A DNA stretch of 64,000 nt from Trichococcus collinsii (GTDB taxonomy: Bacteria; Bacillota; Bacilli; Lactobacillales; Aerococcaceae). Positions within the stretch are counted from its first letter, which is position 1, and each line of letters starts with the position of its first letter. Below the pieces are notes generated by a model that made no database searches, had not been told where the DNA came from, and saw only the letters and a program-made list of their open reading frames with translations. Positions 49,302 through 57,793 of this stretch are shown piece by piece. The stretch spans positions 1-64,000 of the forward strand of contig NZ_FNQH01000002.1 of assembly GCF_900107505.1 (NCBI RefSeq), in the 5' to 3' direction. The translations under genes and the position numbers were made by a program.

Positions 49302-49341
49302 AAAAAGCTTCATCCGGCAAATCTCCGGATGAAGCTTTTTT
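49302..49341 (+). terminator. Bidirectional terminator between flavin reductase and crr
   Basis: AAAAAGCTTCATCCGG pairs perfectly with CCGGATGAAGCTTTTT, 8-nt loop. It serves the plus-strand flavin reductase gene and, with an A-run on the other side, the minus-strand crr gene. Confidence 0.9.
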
Positions 49342-49353
49342 AGATAGATGAAA

Positions 49354-49863
49354 TTATTCCTTTGGCAGGACGCTTCCTATTTCTGCTTTAACGGCAGCAT
49401 CGCCAGTCACATCCAGGCTGAAGTTTTTAACTTTATCCATATTTGTGATGACAACGACCATCGCGGAATCTTTGCCGGCTTCCTGCAGTTGTACTAAATC
49501 CACTTTGGCTATCAGAGTGTCCGCAGTCACAGCTTGGCCTTCCTTCACGAAGATCTCGAAGGGTTTCCCGTTTAACTCAACCGTATCCAACCCCATGTGC
49601 AACAAAAGTTCCAAACCGCTGTCCAATAAAATGCCCACAGCATGCTTTGTCGGAAATACGCTCAATACTTTACCTTTTGCTGGTGAATAGATGTTTCCGT
49701 CTGCAGGAATGACTGCGAAACCGTCACCCATCATTTTTTGGGAAAATACTGGGTCTGCAACATCAGAAACAGGTACCACTATCCCGTTGGCAGGTGCATA
49801 CAAAATTTCCTTCTCAACCGGCAGTTTTCCCTTTTTTTCATCCTTTTTAAAAAAGCCAAACAT
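49354..49863 (-). CDS. crr: PTS glucose-type IIA component (EIIA-Glc)
   Basis: 169-residue free-standing IIA protein that takes phosphate from HPr and passes it to IIB domains. Core motifs: YAPANGIVVPVSDVADPVFSQKMMGDGFAVIPADGNIYSPAKGKV and the phosphorylated His in GLELLLHMGLDTVELNG near residue 95; IYSPAKGKVLSVFPTKHAVGI carries the other active-site His. ATG at 49863 follows AGAGG; an in-frame start at 49935 would add 24 residues. A promoter TTCACA-18-TAAAAT lies upstream, and a cre-like site (49952-49965, 12 of 14 positions). Confidence 0.93.
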   Translation of the reverse strand: MFGFFKKDEKKGKLPVEKEILYAPANGIVVPVSDVADPVFSQKMMGDGFAVIPADGNIYSPAKGKVLSVFPTKHAVGILLDSGLELLLHMGLDTVELNGKPFEIFVKEGQAVTADTLIAKVDLVQLQEAGKDSAMVVVITNMDKVKNFSLDVTGDAAVKAEIGSVLPKE

Positions 49864-50007
49864 GCTATCGCCTCTTCCTTGTTTAAGTGAGCTTATGTGA
49901 AAATTGGTATACTTCATTTTAACATAAACAGACAAGCATTGTGAATTTTTTTAGCACCGCTTACATTCAAAAACGCTCTTTCATTCCTTAAGAATCCATG
50001 AAAAGGA

Positions 50008-50036
50008 TTGGCTAATCTTTTTCATTTCGCTATACT
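50008..50036 (+). promoter_or_regulatory. Predicted uppP promoter
   Basis: TTGGCT, a 17-nt spacer and TATACT, ending 44 nt before the start codon. Confidence 0.6.
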
Positions 50037-50080
50037 AGATGATGGAGTATCAAAAAAATGCACAACAGAAAGGATATTAT

Positions 50081-50902
50081 ATGGAATTTATGGAAATACT
50101 GAAAGCAATTATCCTCGGCATTGTAGAGGGTATCACTGAATGGTTGCCAATCAGCAGCACGGGCCACATGATCTTGGTTGACGAGTTCATCCAATTGGAT
50201 CTTTCGCAGGCATTCAAGGAGATGTTCTTCTATGTTATTCAGCTAGGTGCCATCCTAGCGGTCGTCGTCATTTATTTTCACAAACTGAATCCCTTCTCTC
50301 CAAGAAAAACGAAGGAAGAGAAGACACAGACTTGGGATATCTGGAAAAAAGTAGTCATCGGTTGTATTCCAGCAGCAGTCATCGGCTTGCCATTGAACGA
50401 TTGGGCGGACGAAAATCTCCTGAACGCAACTGTTGTGGCTATGGCGCTGATCATCTACGGGATTTTGTTCATCGTTATCGAAAACAAGCATAAGGATCGC
50501 GAACCAAGCATCACTGAATTCAGCGAGTTGACTTATATGAAAGCTTTCCAGATCGGTTTGTTCCAAGCTCTATCAATCATTCCGGGAACCTCTCGCTCTG
50601 GTTCCTCCATCCTAGGGAGCATGGTTTTGGGCACTTCGCGTTTCATCGCGACGGAATTTTCTTTCTTCATGAGCATTCCGATCATGTTCGGGATTAGCTT
50701 TTTGAAGATCATCAAATTCGGTTTTGACTTCAGCGGACTTGAATTTGCCGTTCTCTTGTCAGGCATGCTCACAGCTTTCCTCGTTTCGATTGTTGCTATC
50801 AAGTTTCTGATCGGATATCTGAAGCGCAATGATTTCAAAGCGTTCGGTTGGTACAGGATTATCCTTGGTGCCATCGTTCTGATTTATTTCCTGTTTGTCT
50901 AA
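50081..50902 (+). CDS. uppP: Undecaprenyl-diphosphatase (BacA/UppP)
   Basis: Recycles the lipid carrier for peptidoglycan by removing a phosphate from undecaprenyl diphosphate; gives bacitracin resistance when abundant. 273 residues, polytopic. Motif 1 is [27 protein letters not shown] near the start, and motif 2 is [19 protein letters not shown] near residue 168. ATG at 50081 follows AAAGGA; an ATG 14 codons upstream lies next to the -10 and is unlikely. Confidence 0.95.
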   Translation: MEFMEILKAIILGIVEGITEWLPISSTGHMILVDEFIQLDLSQAFKEMFFYVIQLGAILAVVVIYFHKLNPFSPRKTKEEKTQTWDIWKKVVIGCIPAAVIGLPLNDWADENLLNATVVAMALIIYGILFIVIENKHKDREPSITEFSELTYMKAFQIGLFQALSIIPGTSRSGSSILGSMVLGTSRFIATEFSFFMSIPIMFGISFLKIIKFGFDFSGLEFAVLLSGMLTAFLVSIVAIKFLIGYLKRNDFKAFGWYRIILGAIVLIYFLFV

Positions 50903-50911
50903 AAATAATTT

Positions 50912-50940
50912 TGGCCATCCTTTTGGGGTGGCTTTTTATT
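50912..50940 (+). terminator. uppP terminator
   Basis: GGCCATCC pairs with GGGTGGCT (with G-T pairs), 5-nt loop, followed by a T-run on the plus strand. Confidence 0.75.
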
Positions 50941-50969
50941 TTCTCTCCCAGAACATTATTAAAGCTTAT

Positions 50970-50984
50970 CGATAATCATTATAA
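50970..50984. promoter_or_regulatory. Second, imperfect PerR/Fur-family box
   Basis: CGATAATCATTATAA matches 13 of 15 positions of the PerR box TTATAATNATTATAA, about 120 bp upstream of the better box before the metal ATPase. Confidence 0.5.
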
Positions 50985-51092
50985 TCTAGCGCCGTTCATT
51001 CCCTTTCTGATTTTATTGCTGTATGCAATTTTTCGCCTCTTAAAATTGTGTCTGATTTATGGACAATGAGAATGAGATTCATTTCTGTTTGA

Positions 51093-51107
51093 TTATAATG
51101 ATTATAA
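51093..51107. promoter_or_regulatory. Perfect PerR box upstream of the P-type ATPase
   Basis: TTATAATGATTATAA matches the 15-bp PerR box consensus at every position, and lies within the longer palindrome GATTATAATGATTATAATC. It is 53 bp before the start codon, where it would block transcription. Response to peroxide or to iron is expected from the PerR regulon of Bacillus and Listeria. Confidence 0.78.
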
Positions 51108-51160
51108 TCTAGGCTTCTTTAGTGCTATCATGAAGGCATATAAGGAAGGAGTGTCAAATA

Positions 51161-53110
51161 ATGAAAGACTTATTCAAGAATAAAGCGATGATCGCAACCA
51201 CGATCAGTGGCATTCTCATCATTCTTGGCATTGTGTTGCAATGGCAAAACTTTGATACAACTGCAGCCATCATTTTCGTGCTATCGTTCATCATAGGCGG
51301 CTATAAACAAGCAAAAGAAGGATTCATCGATACAGTAGAAAATAAGCACCTGAACGTCGACATACTGATGGTGCTTGCCGCAGTTGGCGCCTCGCTTATC
51401 GGCTACTGGATGGAAGGTGCACTGCTCATCTTTATCTTCTCGTTATCCGGTTCACTTGAGGAATACGCGACCGATAAAAGTACGCAAGCGATCACTGCAT
51501 TGATGAACATTGTCCCTGACACTGCAAAGCGAATCAACCCGGACGGATCGATCGAAGACGTTGCAGTCAAAGATCTGAAAGTCGGCGATAGATTAATGGT
51601 TTCTAAAGGTGCTAGCATCCCAATCGACGGAACGATCGCATCGGGCCAAGGCTTGATTGATGAAGCCGCCATTTCCGGCGAATCCGTACCTGTCGAAAAG
51701 ACTGTTGGCGATGATATCTTCGGAAGCACGATCAACTTGAGCGAAGCGTTGACGATGACTGTCTCGAAAGAATCCAAGGATACCTTGTTCGCCAAAATTA
51801 TCCGTATGGTCGAAGAAGCGCAAAAGACCCCTTCGAAAACAGCAAGCTTCATCAACCGCATCGAAAACACCTATGTCAAAATCGTCCTTGTTTTTGTTCC
51901 GGTAATGATCGCTGTGTTTTACTTCATCCTGGATTGGGGCTGGAATGAATCATTCTATCGCGGTATGGTGCTGTTGACGGTCGCCTCCCCTTGCGCATTG
52001 GTGGCTTCGGCTACTCCGGCTGTCCTTTCCGCCATTTCCAATGCAGCCAAGCACGGTATACTGTTCAAAGGCGGTATTGCGATCGAGAACTTCTCCGCGA
52101 TGGACTGTATCGCATTCGACAAAACAGGAACGCTGACGGAAGGCAAACCTGTAGTGACAGAAGCTAGCTATTTGGCAGGCACGGATGAAAAACACATCAT
52201 GTCCGTTGTATATGCTTTGGAACATTCCTCCACCCATCCGATTGCTTCAGCGTTGGTCAAATATCTTGACACGAAAGACTATGAGAAGTCGCAGATGGAT
52301 ACTATCCAGGATCTTACCGGTTTCGGATTGGCCGGCGAAGCATTCGGAAGCCAATGGAAAATTGGCAAAAAGTCCTTCGTCGTTAAAGATGACTTGAACG
52401 ATCCTCCGTTTGTAAAAGAGGCTTTTGCGCTCCAGAACGAAGGAAAGACCGTCATTTATGTTTCGCAGGATGATACGGTCGTGGCTTATTACGCTTTATT
52501 GGATACGCCCAAGTCAGAGGCAAAAGACATGATCGCCTTTTTCAAAGCCAATGGTGTCCATACGATCATGATCACTGGCGACAATGAAGCAACTGGGCAA
52601 ACGATTGGCAAGCAATTGGGTGTGGATGAGATCCGAGCAAACTGTCTTCCCGAAGATAAGACAACCATCCTGAAAGATCTTCAGTCGAAATATAAATTAG
52701 TCGCGATGGTCGGAGACGGCGTGAATGACGCCCCCGCACTGGCAAATGCCGACATCGGCATCGCTATGGGCGAAGGAACGGACATCGCAATGGAAACGGC
52801 AGACGTGGTGCTGATGAAGAATGAACTGGACAAATTAGAATATAGCTATGGGTTGTCGAAGAAGCTGAAAAAAATCACTATGCAGAACATCATCTTCTCA
52901 ATCACCGTCATCCTCATTCTGATCTTGTCAAACCTGTTCCAACTCATCAACCTTCCGCTCGGCGTGGTCGGACACGAAGGCAGCGCAATACTGGTCATCA
53001 TGAACAGTCTGAGACTCCTGGCAAAAATCCCTACCCATCACTTTCAAGGTACTTCAAAACCTGATGGAAAGACTCCCAATCCAACACAGGTACCGTGCCC
53101 GGAAAAATAA
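51161..53110 (+). CDS. P1B-type metal-transporting ATPase (PfeT/FrvA/ZosA-like)
   Basis: 649 residues, no N-terminal CXXC metal-binding domain. In order: two N-terminal membrane pairs, actuator TGES motif (AAISGESVPVEKTVGDD near residue 175), the membrane SPC motif in LLTVASPCALVASATPAVLSAI, phosphorylation site AFDKTGTLTEGKPVVTEA near 325, nucleotide-domain HP (EHSSTHPIASALVKY), GDGVNDAPALANADIGIAMG near 525, and C-terminal HEGSAILVIMNSLRLL. SPC plus HEG is the P1B-4 pattern, whose PerR-controlled members export ferrous iron. A perfect PerR box upstream supports this. Zinc or cobalt remain possible. Confidence 0.9.
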   Translation: MKDLFKNKAMIATTISGILIILGIVLQWQNFDTTAAIIFVLSFIIGGYKQAKEGFIDTVENKHLNVDILMVLAAVGASLIGYWMEGALLIFIFSLSGSLEEYATDKSTQAITALMNIVPDTAKRINPDGSIEDVAVKDLKVGDRLMVSKGASIPIDGTIASGQGLIDEAAISGESVPVEKTVGDDIFGSTINLSEALTMTVSKESKDTLFAKIIRMVEEAQKTPSKTASFINRIENTYVKIVLVFVPVMIAVFYFILDWGWNESFYRGMVLLTVASPCALVASATPAVLSAISNAAKHGILFKGGIAIENFSAMDCIAFDKTGTLTEGKPVVTEASYLAGTDEKHIMSVVYALEHSSTHPIASALVKYLDTKDYEKSQMDTIQDLTGFGLAGEAFGSQWKIGKKSFVVKDDLNDPPFVKEAFALQNEGKTVIYVSQDDTVVAYYALLDTPKSEAKDMIAFFKANGVHTIMITGDNEATGQTIGKQLGVDEIRANCLPEDKTTILKDLQSKYKLVAMVGDGVNDAPALANADIGIAMGEGTDIAMETADVVLMKNELDKLEYSYGLSKKLKKITMQNIIFSITVILILILSNLFQLINLPLGVVGHEGSAILVIMNSLRLLAKIPTHHFQGTSKPDGKTPNPTQVPCPEK

Positions 53111-53124
53111 ACTTACTGATGTAA

Positions 53125-53179
53125 CCTAACAAAAAAAAGAAAGCGTTCGGGCCCCGAACGCTTTCTTTTTTTTGTTAGG
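53125..53179. terminator. Perfect 27-bp palindromic terminator (bidirectional)
   Basis: Two 27-bp arms separated by a single base, beginning CCTAAC with an A-run and ending in a T-run then GTTAGG; the core is AAGCGTTCGGG/CCCGAACGCTT. It ends the ATPase gene on the plus strand and is symmetrical, so it also backs up the aspartokinase terminator on the other strand. Confidence 0.9.
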
Positions 53180-53211
53180 TGAAGCCTCTTCGATAACTTA
53201 CCGGAAATTTT

Positions 53212-53250
53212 AAAAACAGGCATCGATGAATTTTACATCAATGCCTGTTT
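53212..53250 (-). terminator. Aspartokinase terminator
   Basis: AAACAGGCAT pairs with ATGCCTGTTT, with ATG/CAT further in; a T-run follows on the minus strand. It starts 12 nt after the stop codon. Confidence 0.8.
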
Positions 53251-53261
53251 CTGCTTTTAAT

Positions 53262-54623
53262 TTAGTCTTTTTTTGCTGGAAAGAATGCATCGTACAGAAC
53301 TTTGACTGCTCTAGCTTCGTCCTTTTCGTCAATTCCAAACATGATGCTGACTTCTGACGAACCTTGGTTGATCATTTCCAGGTTGATGTCCGCTTCAGCA
53401 AGTGCGGTACAAGCTTTCGCTACTGTCCCGACGGAATTGACCATGCCTTCGCCAACGATCATCAATAAGCAAATGCCGCCCTTGACTTGAACATCGTCCG
53501 CTTCCAACTCGTTCTTCAAGCGATACAATAATTCTTGTTCCTGCTGCATCGTCATTTGATTGGCGCGCAAGATGATCGACAAATCGTCGATACCGGATGG
53601 CATGTGCTCGAAGTTCAGATTGAAATCTTCGAAGATCTGCAGCACTCTGCGACCGAAGCCGACCTCTCTGTTCATCAGGTATTTGCCGATGTAGATACTC
53701 ATGAAGCCAGTCGAACTCGCGATACCGGAAACGATCTGCTTGTTTTCAGGCTTCGTTCTTGTGATGCTGGTACCTGGAGCAGACGGATTATTTGTATTTT
53801 TGACGACTACCGGGATTCCGGCACTGAAAGCAGGCTGCAAAGCTTCATCATGGAAGACTGAAAATCCGCTGTAGGATAATTCACGCATTTCTCGGTAAGT
53901 GAGTTGCTTGATTTTTTTCGGATGTTTGACCATCTTAGGGTTTGCAACATAGATGGCATCCACGTCCGTAAAGTTCTCATAAAGGCTGGCTTTAACACCG
54001 TTGGCGACGATTGCGCCGGAGATGTCGGATCCCCCTCTTGAGAAGGTAAGCAATTGTCCATCCTTCGTGTAACCGAAGAATCCCGGGAACACGATGATTT
54101 CTTTCGAATCCCGCAACGCATAGAGATTCTTGAAGGATTCCGGTAATACGCGTGCATTCCCTGGGTTATCGGTTACCAATAGGCCGGCATCCTTCGGGTT
54201 TACGTATTTGGCTGGTACGCCCTCTTTATTGAAAAATGCAGCTACAAGAATGGCGCTATTGTCTTCACCGCTTGCTTTGTACGCGTCCAGCGCATACAAT
54301 TCGTTGTAGAATTTCGTCTGGATCAATTTATCATAGTTTTTGGAAATGATGTCCATAACGCTCGGATCGATCTCCAATTCATCGACGATATCTTGATATC
54401 TTTTCAGAATCGTCTTCAGGGTTTTTTGATGATCTTCTTTATTTTGTACCTCATCGGCTAGCTTGATCAGCAGATCCGTAACCTTCTCATCGGAGTCATT
54501 GCGCTTTCCGGGTGCTGAAACGACCACAATCCTTCTGTCTGCGTCATCTTTCACAATCTGCAAAACTTTTTTCAATTGAGTTCCATTCGCAAGAGAACTC
54601 CCGCCAAATTTGATAACCTTCAA
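53262..54623 (-). CDS. Aspartokinase (class III, YclM/LysC type)
   Basis: Phosphorylates aspartate, the first step to lysine, threonine, methionine and diaminopimelate. 453 residues: kinase domain with MKVIKFGGSSLANG at the start and FSRGGSDISGAIVANGVKASLYENFTDVDAIYVANP, then two ACT domains (about 300-453, MSIYIGKYLMNREVGFGRRVLQIFEDF...MVNSVGTVAKACTALAEADINLEMI). Start is TTG at 54623, 8 nt after GAGGAA; a GTG at 54632 overlaps that site. Single gene between two terminators. Which amino acid inhibits it cannot be told here. Confidence 0.93.
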   Translation of the reverse strand: MKVIKFGGSSLANGTQLKKVLQIVKDDADRRIVVVSAPGKRNDSDEKVTDLLIKLADEVQNKEDHQKTLKTILKRYQDIVDELEIDPSVMDIISKNYDKLIQTKFYNELYALDAYKASGEDNSAILVAAFFNKEGVPAKYVNPKDAGLLVTDNPGNARVLPESFKNLYALRDSKEIIVFPGFFGYTKDGQLLTFSRGGSDISGAIVANGVKASLYENFTDVDAIYVANPKMVKHPKKIKQLTYREMRELSYSGFSVFHDEALQPAFSAGIPVVVKNTNNPSAPGTSITRTKPENKQIVSGIASSTGFMSIYIGKYLMNREVGFGRRVLQIFEDFNLNFEHMPSGIDDLSIILRANQMTMQQEQELLYRLKNELEADDVQVKGGICLLMIVGEGMVNSVGTVAKACTALAEADINLEMINQGSSEVSIMFGIDEKDEARAVKVLYDAFFPAKKD

Positions 54624-54693
54624 ACCAAACACTTCCTCACTTGATTTCTTTAATCTTTTTTTAATTTTGTAATTGTATTTTCATTTATGCTTT

Positions 54694-54722
54694 AGAATAT
54701 CATCATATCATGGCTATGGCAA
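54694..54722 (-). promoter_or_regulatory. Predicted aspartokinase promoter
   Basis: TTGCCA, a 17-nt spacer and TATTCT on the minus strand, about 70 nt before the start. No lysine riboswitch was recognised in this short leader. Confidence 0.5.
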
Positions 54723-54835
54723 TTACCTTTTCAAACTTTACATCATTTGTAACATATTTGTATTGTTAATGCTATGGCCATTTGCAAAAAAAGGAATATA
54801 CTATGAGTTAACTTAATGTGGGAGGTTTCAAATCA

Positions 54836-55198
54836 GTGAAAAAAAATAATCCTTGGAGGATCGTAGTCGGATTATCCGTAATCGCAAGCATCAGCTCTGC
54901 TTTGTTCAAATCAAATCGCAATGCCGGTAAGAGCCAATCAACATCGTACACTCCTTACATCGGCACATGGAAAAACGACGCACAGTCCTTGAAGGTTGAA
55001 ATTACTGATAATCTGGAGATTCTCCTTAACAACAAAAAATTAAAAGCAACCCTTGAGGAAGCCAAACCCAACGAATTGGTCTTCCGCGACCACTTCGGCT
55101 ATTATCTGATCCTGAAAAAAGATACGTCCCCTACGCTGACCATCTACGATGAGGCAGAAGAACAGGAATTCTACTTCAAACGTGAAACCGATAAATAA
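54836..55198 (+). CDS. DUF4828-like small secreted or anchored protein
   Basis: 120 residues. The N-terminus is basic then hydrophobic (MKKNNPWRIVVGLSVIASISSALF), an uncleaved anchor or signal sequence. The rest is a small beta-rich domain: YIGTWKNDAQSLKVEITDNLEILLNNKKLKATLEEAKPNELVFRDHFGYYLILKK...LTIYDEAEEQEFYF. This resembles the DUF4828 family of Lactobacillales; no function is known. Start is GTG at 54836, after GGGAGG; a GTG at 54818 overlaps that site. It lies alone between the divergent aspartokinase promoter and a strong terminator. Confidence 0.75.
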   Translation: MKKNNPWRIVVGLSVIASISSALFKSNRNAGKSQSTSYTPYIGTWKNDAQSLKVEITDNLEILLNNKKLKATLEEAKPNELVFRDHFGYYLILKKDTSPTLTIYDEAEEQEFYFKRETDK

Positions 55199-55218
55199 CG
55201 AATCGCTTATGTAACACC

Positions 55219-55246
55219 GCCCCTAATCAGGGGCTTTTTTTTTTTT
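55219..55246 (+). terminator. Terminator after the DUF4828-like gene
   Basis: GCCCCT-AATC-AGGGGC followed by twelve T. Confidence 0.9.
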
Positions 55247-55312
55247 GGAAAGGGGCGACTGTGAACGGATGTATAACATGAGCATGGATAAATTTTATTT
55301 ATTCATGTTCAT

Positions 55313-55362
55313 AAACGCAAGCAAGGGCTGCCTCTAAAATGAGGCAGCCCTTGCTTGCGTTT
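55313..55362 (-). terminator. Terminator of the glycogen operon
   Basis: A perfect 22-bp stem (arms begin AAACGCAAGCAAGGG and end GCTTGCGTTT) with a 6-nt loop. The upstream arm overlaps the glgP stop codon by 2 nt. Only a short T-run follows. Confidence 0.85.
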
Positions 55363-57775
55363 AGTTAAATTTTGACCCGGACTGTGGTTTGATCTTCCAG
55401 ATTTCATCCGCGTAACGCAGAATCGTGTAATCTGATGAAAACGGCCCTGAGCTTGCAATATTCATCAGTGCCATCCGGTTCCACCTGTCTCTGTCGGAAA
55501 AGGCCACATCCGCCTCATATTGCGCTTGCAAGTATCCATCAAAGTCCTTCAGTAGGAAATACTCGTCGTTGTACATGACCAACGAATCGAAAATATCCCG
55601 ACCTTCCGTCTCGACACCTGGAATCGTGCCATCAATAAGCAGATTCAGGATACGTTTCAAACGCGGATTCTTGTCGTATACATCTCTGGAATTGTATACG
55701 CCATTGCGATAGTACTCTTGTACTTCATCACTCTTCAGCCCAAAGATGAAGATATTGTCATCACCAACATTATCTCTGATTTCAACATTGGCACCGTCCA
55801 ACGTTGCCATCGTGATGGCACCATTCGACATAAGCTTCATATTGCTGGTACCGGAAGCTTCCTTACCGGCAAGAGAAATCTGCTCACTGATATCGGCTGC
55901 CGGGATGATCAGTTCTGCCAATGAAACGCCATAGTTCTCAACGAAAACAATCTTGATTTTATCTTTGATGGAAGGGTCATTGTTAATCAGATATGCAATC
56001 GAATTAATCAACTTGATGATTTGTTTTGCATAATAATAACTAGGCGCAGCCTTTGCACCGAAAATGAAGACACGCTTCTGAAGATTAGCATTGGGATTAT
56101 CCTTCAGTTGCAGATATCTGTCCAAGATATGCAGCACGTTCAATAGTTGGCGTTTATAAGCATGCAATCGTTTGATCTGCACGTCGAACAATGCAGTCGG
56201 ATCGATTTCGATGCCCATCTCTTGCTCCACATATGCCGCAAAACGTTTTTTGTTTGCCAGCTTGACTTGCTCCAGCTTGTCTAAGACCATTTTATTGTCG
56301 CGGTGCGCTTTCAGGATTTTTATCTCTTCCGGATCGCTTTTCCACTCCGTACCAATTGTCTCATCAAGCATCGCAGTAAGATTTTCATTCGCGATTTGGA
56401 CCCAGCGTCTTTGCGTGATTCCATTGGTTTTATTGTTGAATTTTTGCGGATACATCACATAGAAGTCATGCAGTGTATCAGCCATCAGGATGTCAGTATG
56501 CAATCTAGCGACGCCATTGACGCTATGACTGCCGATGATCGCAAGGTTAGCCATTTTGATCTGTCCATTAGCGATTATGGCAGTGCGCTGGGATAATTCT
56601 TCCCCATATAAAGGCGTTTTCTTATCGATATGACGGCGATTGATTTCCTGAATGATCTGGTAGATACGCGGCAACAGATCCGAAATCATCGTTTCCGGCC
56701 AACGCTCCATTGCTTCCTGAAGAATCGTATGGTTGGTATAGCTGACTGTTTTCTTCGTGATTTCCCACGCTTGGTCCCAAGTCAACCCTTCCTCATCCAA
56801 CAGAATCCGCATCAATTCAGGGATTGCCAAAGTTGGGTGCGTATCGTTGATGTGGATGGCAATTTTATCCGGGAAAAGGCTCCAATCCAGATTTAATCGC
56901 TTGAAATAGCGGACGATACTTTGGATGCCAGCAGAGGAGAAAAAATATTCCTGCTGAACGCGCAAGAGACGACCTTCATAGTTGGAATCATCCGGATACA
57001 ATACTTCGGTGATGCGTTTGACTTCTTCACGTTGCTCTTCCGTCGAAAAACGCGCTTCATCACCATAAGGTATTTCTGCCGACCAAAGCCGCAGATTATT
57101 TACGATGCCATTATTGTAGCCGACTTGCGCCGTATCGTAAGGAACCGCGAGGATATCACGAGTATTTTCGTGACGCACACGCAATCTGCCGTCCCCATCC
57201 TCCTGCGTAAAGCTGACATCTCCGCCGAAACGGACGATGACGGCTTTGTTCTCTTTTCTGACTTCCCATACGTTCCTGTTACGGAGCCAATTCTCAGGCA
57301 ATTCAATCTGATAGCCATTGATAAATTTTTGTTTGAAAAGACCATAACGGTAGCGGATTCCGTTGCCGTTTCCGGCAAGGCCGGTCGACGCGATCGAATC
57401 CATGAAGCAGGAAGCCAATCTGCCAAGTCCACCGTTCCCTAAGGCCGGATCGACTTCAGCACGCGCTACTTCATCCAAGTCCAAGCCCATATCCTCCATG
57501 CCTTGTTTGACACAGTCCAGTATCCCCATATTCAGGAGATTACTTTTCAACATTCTTCCTGGCAGGAACTCCATCGAAAAGTAATAGACTTGCTTTTCCT
57601 TTTTCTTGTTGTACTCCGTGATTGTTTGAATCCAATCCTCGGAGTAAAGTCCGCGGACCAAGTCACCCAAAGCTATGTACTGTTCCGTTTTCGAGCCCGC
57701 CTCATAACCGTAAGCGAATAATTCCTCAAATTTCTTTTGATATTCTTTTTTGAACTCTTGAACGTCAAATGCCAT
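55361..57775 (-). CDS. glgP: Glycogen phosphorylase
   Basis: Phosphorolytic release of glucose 1-phosphate from glycogen, PLP-dependent. 804 residues. Family landmarks: QVYYFSMEFLPGRMLKSNLLNMGI near the start, ALGNGGLGRLASCFMDS near 115, HINDTHPTLAIPELMR, the DVQIKRLHAYKRQLLNVLHI stretch, and the PLP Lys in ISLAGKEASGTSNMKLMSNGAITM near 665. The usual GTGNMK reads GTSNMK here. ATG at 57775 (MAFDVQEFKK). Last gene of glgBCDAP. Confidence 0.96.
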   Translation of the reverse strand: MAFDVQEFKKEYQKKFEELFAYGYEAGSKTEQYIALGDLVRGLYSEDWIQTITEYNKKKEKQVYYFSMEFLPGRMLKSNLLNMGILDCVKQGMEDMGLDLDEVARAEVDPALGNGGLGRLASCFMDSIASTGLAGNGNGIRYRYGLFKQKFINGYQIELPENWLRNRNVWEVRKENKAVIVRFGGDVSFTQEDGDGRLRVRHENTRDILAVPYDTAQVGYNNGIVNNLRLWSAEIPYGDEARFSTEEQREEVKRITEVLYPDDSNYEGRLLRVQQEYFFSSAGIQSIVRYFKRLNLDWSLFPDKIAIHINDTHPTLAIPELMRILLDEEGLTWDQAWEITKKTVSYTNHTILQEAMERWPETMISDLLPRIYQIIQEINRRHIDKKTPLYGEELSQRTAIIANGQIKMANLAIIGSHSVNGVARLHTDILMADTLHDFYVMYPQKFNNKTNGITQRRWVQIANENLTAMLDETIGTEWKSDPEEIKILKAHRDNKMVLDKLEQVKLANKKRFAAYVEQEMGIEIDPTALFDVQIKRLHAYKRQLLNVLHILDRYLQLKDNPNANLQKRVFIFGAKAAPSYYYAKQIIKLINSIAYLINNDPSIKDKIKIVFVENYGVSLAELIIPAADISEQISLAGKEASGTSNMKLMSNGAITMATLDGANVEIRDNVGDDNIFIFGLKSDEVQEYYRNGVYNSRDVYDKNPRLKRILNLLIDGTIPGVETEGRDIFDSLVMYNDEYFLLKDFDGYLQAQYEADVAFSDRDRWNRMALMNIASSGPFSSDYTILRYADEIWKIKPQSGSKFN

Positions 57776-57793
57776 ATATGCTTCCAACTCCTC

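Noticed and set aside
54624-54700. Lysine riboswitch ahead of the aspartokinase gene
   Set aside because: The leader is only about 70 nt and none of the conserved L-box helices could be recognised.
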